From Methanobacterium sp. UBA353 (lineage in GTDB: Archaea; Methanobacteriota; Methanobacteria; Methanobacteriales; Methanobacteriaceae), in assembly GCA_002496805.1 (NCBI GenBank), contig DALO01000030.1, forward strand, positions 1 to 47,519: a stretch of DNA of 47,519 bases, read 5' to 3'. The stretch's first letter is position 1. Each line of letters begins with the position of its first letter. Both the position numbers and the translations under genes were made by a program. Of this stretch, positions 6,533 to 14,991 are shown in pieces. A model generated the notes under the pieces. The model had not been told where the DNA came from. It did not search any database and worked only from the letters and a program-made list of their open reading frames with translations.

Positions 6533-6715
6533 TGAAGAGCAAAACTCAGACAGAATATCATCAACGAAGCCCTTAAAAAGGAATTTATTGACCTTCAAAA
6601 ACCTAAAAATAAAGTTAGAACGCCGTTATCTGAGGTAGCAGGACTTTTTAAAGCAAAAGAACCATTTGACAGCGTTAAACTTGTAAAAAAAATAGAAGAT
6701 GGTAATGACCATTGA
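6533..6715 (+). pseudogene. Relic of a VapB-like antitoxin related to the gene at 8387
   Basis: Reading SKTQTE, then after removing one extra base IINEALKKEF, and on to TPLSEVAGLFKAKEPFDSVKL with a stop at 6713-6715, this matches the second half of the intact antitoxin at 8387-8689 (TTQTEIINDYLKKGL; ELAGFIKVKTPFDAVKL). The N-terminal strand of the ribbon-helix-helix is lost and no PIN toxin follows; only a short frame starting ATGGTAATGACC remains. It is thus the stump of a second VapBC locus. Confidence 0.65.
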
Positions 6716-6806
6716 TAATCTTTACAAACGTCATATGATTCCATCATACTTAACATTATTTCTAGTGCCAAACATTTTAAATATCCTGATGTTCATAATA
6801 TAATTA

Positions 6807-6863
6807 AATTTCAGTATAATGAAATTATAATTAATTTTTTAAAATTTTTTCACTATGATGAAA
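6807..6863. promoter_or_regulatory. Two palindromes TTTCA-N6-TGAAA upstream of an ATPase gene
   Basis: AATTTCA-GTATAA-TGAAATT (6807-6826) is a perfect dyad with 7-base arms. TTTCA-CTATGA-TGAAA (6848-6863) repeats its core 39 bases further on, ending 19 bases before the TTG start of the ATPase. An AT-rich TATA-like stretch lies between them. Spacing close to four helical turns suggests a pair of operator sites on the same face of the DNA. Confidence 0.5.
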
Positions 6864-6882
6864 TTTTTGGGAAAGTGTTAAT

Positions 6883-8088
6883 TTGATTAGAAGAGAAATT
6901 TATCTAAATAAGATTAGGCCTTATATGAATAAAAACATCATCAAGGTTATAAGTGGAATAAGGCGCTGTGGTAAATCAACAATATTGCAACAGATAATTC
7001 AAGATTTAAAAGCAGAGGGAATAAAAGATGAAAATATAATTTTAATAAATTTTGAATTAAAGAGATATTTCAACATAAAAACCATCACAGAATTAGATGA
7101 CCTGATTAATAATTTAATTAAAAACAAATCAGAAAAAAATTACTTATTTTTTGATGAAATACAGGAAGTTGAAAATTGGGAAAAACTAATCAATTCCTAT
7201 TTAGCAGAAGAAAATTATGATATTTATATTACCGGATCGAATGCTAAGCTTCTTTCAGGAGAACTATCAACTTATTTAACTGGACGTTTTGTTGAGATAA
7301 GAATTTATCCATTTTCCTTTTTAGAATTTTTAGATTATAAAAAAATAGATTATAAAAGATATGATAATGAAGAAATCTTTAATGAATACCTTAAATATGG
7401 TGGAATGCCCTTGGCGTTGGAATTTCCAGAAAATGAAAAGATTCAATATCTAACTGATTTATATAATTCCATAATTCTCAAAGATATAGTTAAAAGAAAT
7501 GAAATTAGGGATATAGATTTATTAGATAGAATACTTCGATTTATAATGGCTAATATTGGGCAACTATTTTCTGCAAACAGTATTGTCAAATATCTAAAAA
7601 AAGATAAAGTAAATCTATCAGTTAACACCATATACAACTATTTATCATATATGGAAGAGGCTTGTTTAATTAATAAAGTTAAAAAAGAAGATTTAGTTGG
7701 AAAAAAGATTTTAAGCCATAGCGAAAAATTTTATTTAGTTGATCTAGGTTTTAGAGAAGCTATTTACGGAAATAATGAAAAGGATATAGGACAAAGTCTT
7801 GAAAATATCGTTTACATAGAATTACTTCGAAGAGGATATAATGTAACAGTTGGCAAATTCAGGACCAAAGAACTTGATTTTGTATGTAAAAAAGGGGAAG
7901 AAATTATATATATTCAAGTTTCATATATTTTGGCCGAAAAAACCACTATAGAAAGAGAATTCGAACCTTTATTAAAGATCCATGATAATTACCCAAAATA
8001 CGTAATAACCATGGATCGGGTTGATAGGTCTCAAGAGGGAATAAAACATATCAACATGATCAACTTTTTAACAGAAAATGAAATATGA
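6883..8088 (+). CDS. AAA_14/DUF4143 family ATP-binding protein
   Basis: This 401-residue protein has the P-loop GIRRCGKST at 25-33, Walker B YLFFDEIQ at 87-94 and YITGSNAKLLSGELSTYLTGR (sensor region, 115-135). A winged-helix segment follows near 245-280 (SVNTIYNYLSYMEEACLI), and then a C-terminal DUF4143 domain with KELDFV and YIQVSY, which resembles a PD-(D/E)XK fold. These ATPases are widespread in archaea and bacteria, often in accessory DNA, and their function is unsettled. The TTG start is used because MIRREIYL is the normal family beginning; GGGAAAG lies upstream. Length is complete. Two palindromes precede it. Confidence 0.88.
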   Translation: MIRREIYLNKIRPYMNKNIIKVISGIRRCGKSTILQQIIQDLKAEGIKDENIILINFELKRYFNIKTITELDDLINNLIKNKSEKNYLFFDEIQEVENWEKLINSYLAEENYDIYITGSNAKLLSGELSTYLTGRFVEIRIYPFSFLEFLDYKKIDYKRYDNEEIFNEYLKYGGMPLALEFPENEKIQYLTDLYNSIILKDIVKRNEIRDIDLLDRILRFIMANIGQLFSANSIVKYLKKDKVNLSVNTIYNYLSYMEEACLINKVKKEDLVGKKILSHSEKFYLVDLGFREAIYGNNEKDIGQSLENIVYIELLRRGYNVTVGKFRTKELDFVCKKGEEIIYIQVSYILAEKTTIEREFEPLLKIHDNYPKYVITMDRVDRSQEGIKHINMINFLTENEI

Positions 8089-8332
8089 AATTACCCAAAA
8101 AAAATCTCTTATTTATTAAATAACATTATAATCTTTCTCTTTCAACTCACAATAATACAATATTTTGGTTACGTGTTTAGCGTGCATTATTTTTAAATAT
8201 TGTTTTTTAGGCCTGTTTGGGAGGCTTATTCCCGATTTAGATTAGAATTATCATCATGATGAGGGTCATTTTAATACCAAAGAAAGTTTTTATTATCTGT
8301 AAAGCATATAATGTATGAGTTAGTTAGATCAT

Positions 8333-8342
8333 ATGTATAAAA
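8333..8342 (+). promoter_or_regulatory. Probable TATA box of the vapBC operon
   Basis: TGTATAAAAG lies about 45-54 bases before ATG 8387. Between them are the repeat-like ATCATCATATA and the ribosome binding site AAGGAG (8375-8380). Confidence 0.4.
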
Positions 8343-8386
8343 GGTAATTCGCATATCATCATATAAAAAATTTTAAGGAGCGTTAT

Positions 8387-8689
8387 ATGTTGAACAGTAA
8401 AAATAGGTTAAGAACTACTTTAAACATTGATAAGGACGTTATTAAAAGCATTAAGGTAATTGCTTTAAACCGGGATACCACACAAACAGAAATAATAAAT
8501 GATTATCTAAAAAAGGGTTTAGAATCAGAAGAAGGTTTAAATAAAATACCTAGTTATTTAATAGCTAATAAAAAAACCTATAAACCAGATAAAACACGTA
8601 AAAAGGAATTAGCAGGTTTTATTAAGGTTAAAACTCCCTTTGATGCGGTAAAATTAATAGGGGATTCACGAAAAGGAGAAACGGAATGA
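8387..8689 (+). CDS. vapB: VapB-type ribbon-helix-helix antitoxin
   Basis: This 100-residue protein begins with a ribbon-helix-helix fold: RLRTTLNIDKDVIKSIK as the DNA-contacting strand and first helix, then TTQTEIINDYLKKGL as the second helix. The C-terminal part (FIKVKTPFDAVKLI) would wrap the toxin. It neutralises the PIN toxin encoded next and probably represses its own promoter. The start ATG has AAGGAG six bases upstream. Its 3' end overlaps the toxin gene by ATGA, the standard arrangement. A stump of a related antitoxin lies at 6533-6715. The antitoxin role is inferred from fold and pairing. Confidence 0.85.
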   Translation: MLNSKNRLRTTLNIDKDVIKSIKVIALNRDTTQTEIINDYLKKGLESEEGLNKIPSYLIANKKTYKPDKTRKKELAGFIKVKTPFDAVKLIGDSRKGETE

Positions 8690-9078
8690 TATTTCTCGAT
8701 ACAAATTACATAGTCTCCTATTACGTTGAATCCGAAAAACACCACCAGAGAAGTCTAAAAATAGCCAGAATAATAGAGGACAGAGAGCAAATAATCAGTC
8801 GACTCGTAATAGGTGAAACAATTAACATCTTAAATGATAAATTGAAATTAAATAAAAATATCATCAAAGAAATTTACAGTGAATTATTCAGCAACTACAC
8901 CGTTATAGAAGATCATTATTTCTACGACAACGCATTAAAAGATATAGTAAATTCTGAAAGAAAAATCCCCTTCTTTGACCATATCTACCTTGTTTTAATG
9001 AAAGAACTAAACATAAAAGAAATAGCCTCCTTTGATAAACATTTCAACAACACCAAAGGAATTAAAAGACTACATTAA
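8686..9078 (+). CDS. vapC: VapC-type PIN-domain ribonuclease toxin
   Basis: This 130-residue PIN domain has the four acidic residues expected of the active site: Asp5 in FLDTN, Glu44 in VIGETIN, Asp98 in FFDHIY and Asp117 in SFDKHF. PIN toxins of this type are Mg-dependent endoribonucleases that cut tRNA or rRNA and stop translation. It starts inside the antitoxin stop (ATGA overlap), so the two are translationally coupled. No truncation is visible; this is the only complete toxin-antitoxin pair in the accessory region. Confidence 0.9.
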   Translation: MIFLDTNYIVSYYVESEKHHQRSLKIARIIEDREQIISRLVIGETINILNDKLKLNKNIIKEIYSELFSNYTVIEDHYFYDNALKDIVNSERKIPFFDHIYLVLMKELNIKEIASFDKHFNNTKGIKRLH

Positions 9079-9115
9079 GACACCTAAAAAGAAAATATAA
9101 TTTTTTCCAATCAAA

Positions 9116-9308
9116 TTATTCAATTATTATCTCCTGTACCCTACATACCCGTCCATTTCGGTCTTACTTTAATTCCATGAGGATGATATGATGAGCGTGT
9201 CAGTATATCTTTAACAATTCCTGAGGTCCGTTTTCCTGTGTGCTGATCCTTCTTTAATATTATATAACTTTGAACCTTTTTTATATCATTCCAGTGTTGT
9301 CCGTTCAT
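9116..9308 (-). pseudogene. YwbE-like (DUF2196) small protein, frameshifted
   Basis: From ATG 9308: MNGQHWNDIKKVQSYIILKK, then DQHTGKRTSGIVKDIL and SSYHPHGIKVR. This closely follows the YwbE family pattern of about 65 residues (IVLKKDQRTGKLT, VKDILTxSxxHPHGIKV). After KVR the frame breaks. Adding two bases near 9155-9165 restores ENGRVCRVQEIIIE with a stop at 9116-9118, the normal family end. The broken frame stops early at GM. The function of the family is unknown. Confidence 0.75.
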
Positions 9309-9844
9309 ATTTAAAATCCCCTAAAAAGATTATTTAAACTTTTCAACTTTGTATTTGACTAATAATTAGATCCTTATTTAAAAGAAAATTTATCTACAAA
9401 TATGTATCCTAAACATTTTGGCACAATTATTAAATATTTGGCACATTTAATGGCACAATGATGAAATTAAGATTATTTCCACGATATTTCGGTTTGACTT
9501 AATGTTAATCCGTATCACTCGTGTTAGCACCTAACATCTTCCTCAATTTTTTAAATTCACTTAATTCAGCAGAAACTGAAACAATGGAAAGTTTAGATTC
9601 AGATGTTGATGATAAAGAACAATTAGATGATTTACATGATAAATTGTTAGAAATTGGTGAAATTTAAGGTCCAAACCGAGGATTTACGTATTAAAAATAT
9701 TTGAATGTTTGGATTTTTTGATTTAAAACCAAAGAAGTTCCTTTAGAATAGTTGGGGAATTGATGGAAGTATACAGTTAGATGGTCATACATTTTAATTG
9801 AAGCTTAGTGGCAAAAGGCATTGGTTAGTGGTGCATCATTTGAA
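9309..9844. other. Intergenic region with TTGGCACA repeats and one short frame
   Basis: Three copies of (T)TGGCACA lie at 9418-9425, 9438-9445 and 9451-9457. The 13-mer TTTGACTAATAAT at 9354-9366 is repeated exactly at 11861-11873, in both cases upstream of a minus-strand gene. A 27-codon plus-strand frame from ATG 9583 (MESLDSDVDDKEQLDDLHDK) ends at the TAA near 9667. It is acidic and may be the tail of a lost gene. Nothing else is supported. Confidence 0.35.
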
Positions 9845-11143
9845 TTATTTTATTTTATTAAATTCTTTTAATATTTTAATGGCTTTTTTATTTTTTTTCC
9901 AGGCCCTTTGTGCCAGATCAACGTAGATAATTGCTTCATTTTCATCCCCGAAACTGTAAAAGGAGGGTAATGATTTGGGAATTTTCTTCTTTCCAATTAG
10001 GAGGGGAACAACGAATTCATTTTCTTCAACTGCTTCTTCATATAGTTTTTCAATAATACTCTTGTCTTGATTGCTTTTTATTGATAACAAGAGTTTTGAA
10101 AAGAGCCAGCTTGCAGAGTACTCTTCATCATAAATATCTAATAATTCCTGGGCTTCATCCAGCCTATCTAATTCAAGTTGTCTGCTCATCAGGACGTCTC
10201 TTACCCCCTGATTATCATTGGGATTGAGTTCTAAAAGGTACTGTAGTTGACTGACTGCCCTATCCCTTTGTCCAGCATCCCACAGTAACATGGCCTGTTC
10301 CAGTAGATGCATCATAAATGGCCTGGTTTCAAGCATACCCCAAAAATAACCCTTGTTTTCTTCAAAGTATTCCTCGCCCTTGGTGCTTCGGAATAGATCG
10401 ATGGCCCTCTGGTAATCTTCAATGGTTTCCATAGGATTATCTTCGTCGATTACATAATCTTCAAATAACTCAACATCCTCTTCCTCATCCGAAGTAGGAT
10501 CTAAATCATCTAATATACTTGAAATAGCCATTATTGTATCCTCATCTCCCATGGAAATAGGGCTTGTAAGTAAATCTATAAAGTTCTCCACATCTTTTCC
10601 ATCTGTATAGTCTCCATTCTCTATGAAAGCTTCAACGAGGTCATCTTTTATAATTTCCTTATCTACACCAGTTTGTTCTTCTAATAAATCTAAAGGAGTT
10701 GGGTCTTTTTCATATAACATAGATTTAGGCACGATTATTCCTTCTTCTGTAATTACCAAATCGTTTAAGGGATTATCTTTAATCATATTCTCTGTGGAAA
10801 ACTCCTTATCGAAGTGTCCTAACTTCAAGATCTCCCGGATGGTTCTTGCTTTACTTGAAACTGTGGATTTTTTGGTCTTGAAGTAGTTACATATATCATC
10901 AGGAGTTAAATAGGGCTCGAAGGAATTATCAAACAGGAAATTTATCTGACCAATTGCATATACAACCGCACTGGCCCATATTTCAAGTTTTCCCCGCTTA
11001 AAAGGAACATCATGCTTTCTTCCTAACTTCTTAACCAGGTTGCTGCAAAGTTCGGTGTATTCCTCATCGATATTATCACGAGTAAAATCTCCCACCATCA
11101 TCAGTAACTGTTTTTCTTTAGCTTTAATCTCTTCTCTGGTCAT
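9845..11143 (-). CDS. DUF6398 domain protein with TPR-like C-terminal half
   Basis: The N-terminal 110 residues match the DUF6398 pattern (EYTELCSNLVKKLGRKHDVP, GKLEIWASAVVYAIGQINFL, then a helix-turn-helix-like DICNYFKTKKSTVSSKARTI). The centre is acidic and low in complexity (DEEEDVELFEDYV). The C-terminal half consists of helical pairs with TPR character (AMLLWDAGQRDRAVSQLQYL, LELNPND), pointing to a protein-protein scaffold. I start it at ATG 11143 because GGGAGAGATC precedes it at the correct distance; an ATG four codons earlier has none. It is a single gene; function unknown. Confidence 0.75.
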   Translation of the reverse strand: MTREEIKAKEKQLLMMVGDFTRDNIDEEYTELCSNLVKKLGRKHDVPFKRGKLEIWASAVVYAIGQINFLFDNSFEPYLTPDDICNYFKTKKSTVSSKARTIREILKLGHFDKEFSTENMIKDNPLNDLVITEEGIIVPKSMLYEKDPTPLDLLEEQTGVDKEIIKDDLVEAFIENGDYTDGKDVENFIDLLTSPISMGDEDTIMAISSILDDLDPTSDEEEDVELFEDYVIDEDNPMETIEDYQRAIDLFRSTKGEEYFEENKGYFWGMLETRPFMMHLLEQAMLLWDAGQRDRAVSQLQYLLELNPNDNQGVRDVLMSRQLELDRLDEAQELLDIYDEEYSASWLFSKLLLSIKSNQDKSIIEKLYEEAVEENEFVVPLLIGKKKIPKSLPSFYSFGDENEAIIYVDLAQRAWKKNKKAIKILKEFNKIK

Positions 11144-11238
11144 GATCTCTCCCATTGCTTATTTAATTAATCTACTTATTATTTTATATAAACATCTTTT
11201 AATCTAAGTAAATTGGGTATCACATGAATATAATCATC

Positions 11239-11268
11239 AACTTCGTAATATTAACGTTTAACGAAGTT
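11239..11268. repeat. Palindromic element, copy B (AACTTCGT...ACGAAGTT)
   Basis: Perfect 8-base arms (11239-11246 and 11261-11268) flank a 14-base loop AATATTAACGTTTA. Arms and loop end match copy A at 1367-1405. It lies between the stop of the coiled-coil gene (11294) and the start of the DUF6398 gene (11143), both on the minus strand, so it could end the one transcript or regulate the other. Confidence 0.55.
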
Positions 11269-11293
11269 AAAATTGTTAGTTAATTTGTAGTGA

Positions 11294-11836
11294 TCATTTA
11301 TTGGTCACATTTTTTTGATACTGCACATAGCTCTGGGGATAATTAGCCATGAGATAATCTCTTAATCCCCGTTTTTCAAGATCTTCAATGACTTTTCCTC
11401 GTATGTCCAGTTCATGTCGTGCTTCATCCAGTAGGTTTTTAGTGACAAAAAGGCGGTGTTCCATCTGGTGCTGTTTGGTTTGTAGCTGTTGAAAATTATT
11501 GAGTCTTTCATCAAGTTGTTTCATTTCAAAATCTTGAACCAATTTTCTTAGGCTTTTTTTATCTTCAATTAAATCAAGGAGTATTTCTTGATTGTTAGTT
11601 AATTTTTCTTTAAGAAAGTCAATTTCAGACTCTTTATTAGCCAGTTCTTTTTCCAAAAATTTAACACGGGCCTTCAGATCCTTAGCAGAATTAATATCGG
11701 TTGAAATATCAAAATCAGAGGTATTGGAAGATTCATCTTTAGCATCCTCTTCACTTCCTATGGTTTTATTTGGGGTTTGTATATTTTGCTCCCGATTCTC
11801 TCTGATTTTTTTGTTAAATATTGGTTTATTTTTCAT
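11294..11836 (-). CDS. Coiled-coil protein of unknown function
   Basis: The product has 180 residues. The first 45 are polar and probably disordered. From about 50 to 160 there is an almost continuous coiled coil with leucine spacing (LKARVKFLEKELANKESEID, LKEKLTNNQEILLDLIEDKK, then LLDEARHELDIRGKVIEDLE). It closes with a Tyr-rich tail, RDYLMANYPQSYVQY. There is no signal peptide or membrane helix, so it should be cytoplasmic. I do not recognise the family. It has its own promoter region containing a perfect palindrome 46 bases upstream of the start. Confidence 0.65.
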   Translation of the reverse strand: MKNKPIFNKKIRENREQNIQTPNKTIGSEEDAKDESSNTSDFDISTDINSAKDLKARVKFLEKELANKESEIDFLKEKLTNNQEILLDLIEDKKSLRKLVQDFEMKQLDERLNNFQQLQTKQHQMEHRLFVTKNLLDEARHELDIRGKVIEDLEKRGLRDYLMANYPQSYVQYQKNVTNK

Positions 11837-11881
11837 GTTTCCAGTCGCCTGTTATTTTTGTTTGACTAATAATACAGTATG

Positions 11882-11902
11882 ATGGTAAATTTTTTTTACC
11901 AT
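11882..11902. promoter_or_regulatory. Perfect palindrome upstream of the coiled-coil gene
   Basis: ATGGTAAA-TTTTT-TTTACCAT has 8-base arms and lies 46-66 bases upstream of ATG 11836 on the minus strand. The position suggests an operator overlapping or just upstream of the TATA box rather than a terminator, though the T-run loop would also allow weak termination. Confidence 0.4.
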
Positions 11903-12429
11903 AAAAACCAACTTGTCTAATAGAAGGAATAGTATGTGAACTTTTGTTGGATTATTAGGGTTATGGTCTATTATACCATTAGTGGTAATTTTGTTGTGAC
12001 TACTTATTTAACTTCAACATTTAATTCGGTTCCATCTGCTGGTTGTTAGATCACTATCCCCAATCTTTTTGTTATATCACTAGTACAAAACATGTTGTAT
12101 ATCTGAGAATAATCATTTGAAATTAATCCAATTATCCTTATCTAAAATTGCTTCATAGTACCATTTTTTAAAAATCTTAGAAAGCACTCAATATTTACTG
12201 TTGGATGTATACTAAAAGGTGTAGATCAGACTATTTTGAATGATTTTCAAATTATCATATAAAATAGGCTAAAAATCATAATAATTTTTCATCTATAATT
12301 TAACTAGGAAAAAAAGGAAATCTTCTTTTTAAAAAAAGTTTGATGGAAACACCATTCATCGATTTAAAACAAAACATCATTCCTCTTTTTAAAAAATTTT
12401 ATCAAATACTTGACACAATAGTTATTATT
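11903..12429. other. AT-rich intergenic region without a visible gene
   Basis: There are no open frames with plausible codon use and no RNA gene that I can recognise. AT-rich DNA at 12375-12428 probably contains the promoter of the tautomerase gene; its ribosome binding site GGAGGTGA lies at 12430-12437. Confidence 0.4.
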
Positions 12430-12445
12430 GGAGGTGAAAAATAAC

Positions 12446-12640
12446 ATGCCAGTTATAACTATTGATGCTCCGAAAATGAGTAAGGAGCAGAAAAGAGAAC
12501 TTGTAAACTCATTTGCCAAAACAGCCAGTAAAATAATAGGGTTACCTGTCTCGGCAATGGTGATTATAATCAATGAGGTTGAATCTGAGAACGTGGGAGT
12601 GGGAGACATCCTCCTGTGTGATCGTGTTCAGCAGGATTAA
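12446..12640 (+). CDS. dmpI: 4-oxalocrotonate tautomerase family protein, DmpI type
   Basis: This 64-residue protein starts at ATG 12446 behind an ideal site, GGAGGTGA. That places Pro directly after the initiator Met, as required: the N-terminal Pro is the catalytic base of this superfamily once Met is removed. The body MPVITIDAPKMSKEQKRELV and the end NVGVGDILLCDR follow the DmpI pattern of archaea. These are small homo-oligomeric tautomerases of the cytoplasm whose physiological substrate in methanogens is not known. It stands alone; a T-rich run at 12649-12667 may end its transcript. Confidence 0.85.
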   Translation: MPVITIDAPKMSKEQKRELVNSFAKTASKIIGLPVSAMVIIINEVESENVGVGDILLCDRVQQD

Positions 12641-12763
12641 TACAACCATTTTTTTTATTTTTATTTAGCTAGACATTGAACAGTATAATTATCTAGTGCC
12701 ATGAGTTCCATTAAAATGTAGTTAAAAGCCTAAGTTAGTCGATGTAAAGGCAATGTGATATAA

Positions 12764-14857
12764 ATGTCCCACAAAACATCCTCCAGTGCAAAAATTCAGA
12801 ACCATCTCCAAGATGAAAAAAGTCCCTATTTACTCCAACATGCAGATAACCCTGTTGACTGGTATCCATGGGGTGATGAAGCATTCGAAAAAGCCAAAAA
12901 AGAAGATAAACCTATATTCCTATCTATAGGTTACTCAACTTGTCATTGGTGTCATGTTATGGCGCGTGAATCGTTCCAGGACCCTGAAATAGGCAAAATC
13001 ATGAATCAAACATTTGTATCAGTAAAAGTTGACCGGGAGGAACGTCCGGACATCGACAGTGTGTACATGGCAGCATGCCAGATGATCACGGGTACAGGGG
13101 GCTGGCCTCTGACCATAATCATGACTCCTGATCTTAAACCATTCTTTGCTGGAACCTATTTCCCTAAAGATAGTGGAAGCCGAGGCAGCGGTCTGAGAGA
13201 TATTATATTAAATGTTGATGACTTGTGGAATAATCGTAAAGATGAACTCCAAAAATCTGCAGAAGAATTGACTTTTTCACTACAACAATTATCTAAAATT
13301 AAGTCAGGACCAGAATTAGATGAAAACACCCTAAAAACGGCTTATCAATCACTTAAAGAGAACTTCGATGATGAATTTGGTGGTTTTGGAGATTATCAGA
13401 AGTTTCCCACACCACACAATCTACTATTTTTGCTGCGGTACTGGAAAATGACAGATGATATGAATGCACTTAACATGGTGGAGAAAACCCTTGATGCCAT
13501 GGTTCAGGGTGGAATCTATGATCATCTTGGATTTGGTTTTCACCGCTACAGTGTAGACCGGCAATGGATTCAACCCCATTTTGAGAAAATGTTATATGAC
13601 CAGGCACTCCTGGTAATGGTATACACCGAGGCTTACCAAGCCACTGGAAATAAAAGATACAGGGAAACTGCCCAGGAAGTTCTGGAATATTTGATGAGGG
13701 ACATGCGATCATCACTAGGCGGTTTTTACTCAGCTGAAGATGCAGACAGTGAAGGTGAGGAAGGAAAGTTCTATCTATGGACTGCCAGTGAGATTAAAAA
13801 AATACTGGGACCAGAAGATGGAGAACTATTCAGCCACGTTTATAATGTTAATAGTGATGGAAACTTTAAGGAAGAAGCTACTGGTTTTCAAACAGGTAAA
13901 AACGTATTATATCGGACAAATAATTGGGAAGATCTGTCAAGTCAGTTGGAAATAACATCTGAAGAACTTTGGTGGAAAATGGAGAGTGCTAGGGAAAAAT
14001 TATTCACCGCACGCCAGGAACGCATACACCCACATAAAGATGATAAAATACTCACTGACTGGAATGGTCTAACAATCGCTGCCTTGGCAATAGCTGGCCG
14101 GGTTTATAAGAGGAAAGATTACATCATGGCTGCCAGCAATACCCTGAATTTCATTTTATCCAATCTTAAAATTAATGACCAGCTCATGCATCGTTGGCGA
14201 CAAAAAGACGCAGCGGTAAATGCTAATCTTGATGACTATGCCTACCTGATTTGGGGTTTGCTGGAGATGTACCAGACCACCTTCCAAGCAGAGTATCTTA
14301 AGATAGCTATTGATTTTAACCAAAAATTAATGGATCATTTCTGGGATAAAAAAGAGGGCGGTTTCTATTTCACTGCAGATTTTGTCCCACAAGTTCTGGT
14401 AAGACAAAAAGAAGCATATGACACTGCGTTACCTTCGGGTAACTCTGTTCAAATGTTAAACATGGAAAGATTGTACTCTTTAACTGGTAACAGTGAATAC
14501 CGAAAAATATCTCGTGCCATGGAAAAAAATTTCTCCGGAATAATAAACTCATCACCACCCGCATTTACCATGTTCCTGTCAGCCATAACCCACAAGATCG
14601 GCCCATCCTTTAACATAGTCGTAGTGGGTGATAAGAATCTAGAAGATACCAGTTTGATGTTAAAAAACCTTCAAGAACAATACCTGCCTAACTGTGTTCT
14701 TATTTTTAATTCTGGTGATGAAAATCTTAAAAAAATAATTAAGAACATGGAAGATAAAATAATGATAAATAACAATATTACCGCATATGTCTGTGGTGAT
14801 GGGACTTGCTATCCTCCAGTAAACACTCTTAAGGAATTATTAGATATTGTTACCTAA
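12764..14857 (+). CDS. Thioredoxin-fold DUF255 / glycosidase-like fusion protein (YyaL/SPATA20 family)
   Basis: At 697 residues this is full length for the family. The N-terminal thioredoxin-like domain (1-175) carries the conserved SPYLLQHADNPVDWYPWG and the redox motif CHWC at 60-63, followed by VDREERPDID. The rest is an (alpha/alpha)6 barrel resembling N-acylglucosamine 2-epimerases and glycosidases, with FEKMLYDQALLVMVYTEAY and DKILTDWNGLTIAALA. Members occur from archaea to humans (SPATA20); the biochemical role is unknown, and a thiol-redox or sugar-related role is a guess. It is a single gene with a weak GTGAT site before the ATG. A T-rich terminator follows. Confidence 0.9.
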   Translation: MSHKTSSSAKIQNHLQDEKSPYLLQHADNPVDWYPWGDEAFEKAKKEDKPIFLSIGYSTCHWCHVMARESFQDPEIGKIMNQTFVSVKVDREERPDIDSVYMAACQMITGTGGWPLTIIMTPDLKPFFAGTYFPKDSGSRGSGLRDIILNVDDLWNNRKDELQKSAEELTFSLQQLSKIKSGPELDENTLKTAYQSLKENFDDEFGGFGDYQKFPTPHNLLFLLRYWKMTDDMNALNMVEKTLDAMVQGGIYDHLGFGFHRYSVDRQWIQPHFEKMLYDQALLVMVYTEAYQATGNKRYRETAQEVLEYLMRDMRSSLGGFYSAEDADSEGEEGKFYLWTASEIKKILGPEDGELFSHVYNVNSDGNFKEEATGFQTGKNVLYRTNNWEDLSSQLEITSEELWWKMESAREKLFTARQERIHPHKDDKILTDWNGLTIAALAIAGRVYKRKDYIMAASNTLNFILSNLKINDQLMHRWRQKDAAVNANLDDYAYLIWGLLEMYQTTFQAEYLKIAIDFNQKLMDHFWDKKEGGFYFTADFVPQVLVRQKEAYDTALPSGNSVQMLNMERLYSLTGNSEYRKISRAMEKNFSGIINSSPPAFTMFLSAITHKIGPSFNIVVVGDKNLEDTSLMLKNLQEQYLPNCVLIFNSGDENLKKIIKNMEDKIMINNNITAYVCGDGTCYPPVNTLKELLDIVT

Positions 14858-14908
14858 ATCAGTGATTGAAATAATTAAAGCCTTTATATGATCAGGACCA
14901 GGTTAATA

Positions 14909-14934
14909 ATAAAAAAAAAAGTTTATTTTTTTTT
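14909..14934 (+). terminator. A-run/T-run inverted repeat after the DUF255 gene
   Basis: A run of ten or more A, then GTTTA, then a run of T forms a snap-back with a long T-tract about 55 bases after the stop. T-tracts are the usual archaeal termination signal. Confidence 0.5.
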
Positions 14935-14991
14935 AAAAAAACATTGTTAATTTTTATTTTAGAAAATTTATAATATTAATAAAGCCAGATT

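Noticed and set aside
12364..12609. Minus-strand frame opposite the tautomerase gene
   Set aside because: The plus-strand gene has a perfect GGAGGTGA site and the N-terminal catalytic Pro; the opposite frame is a shadow.
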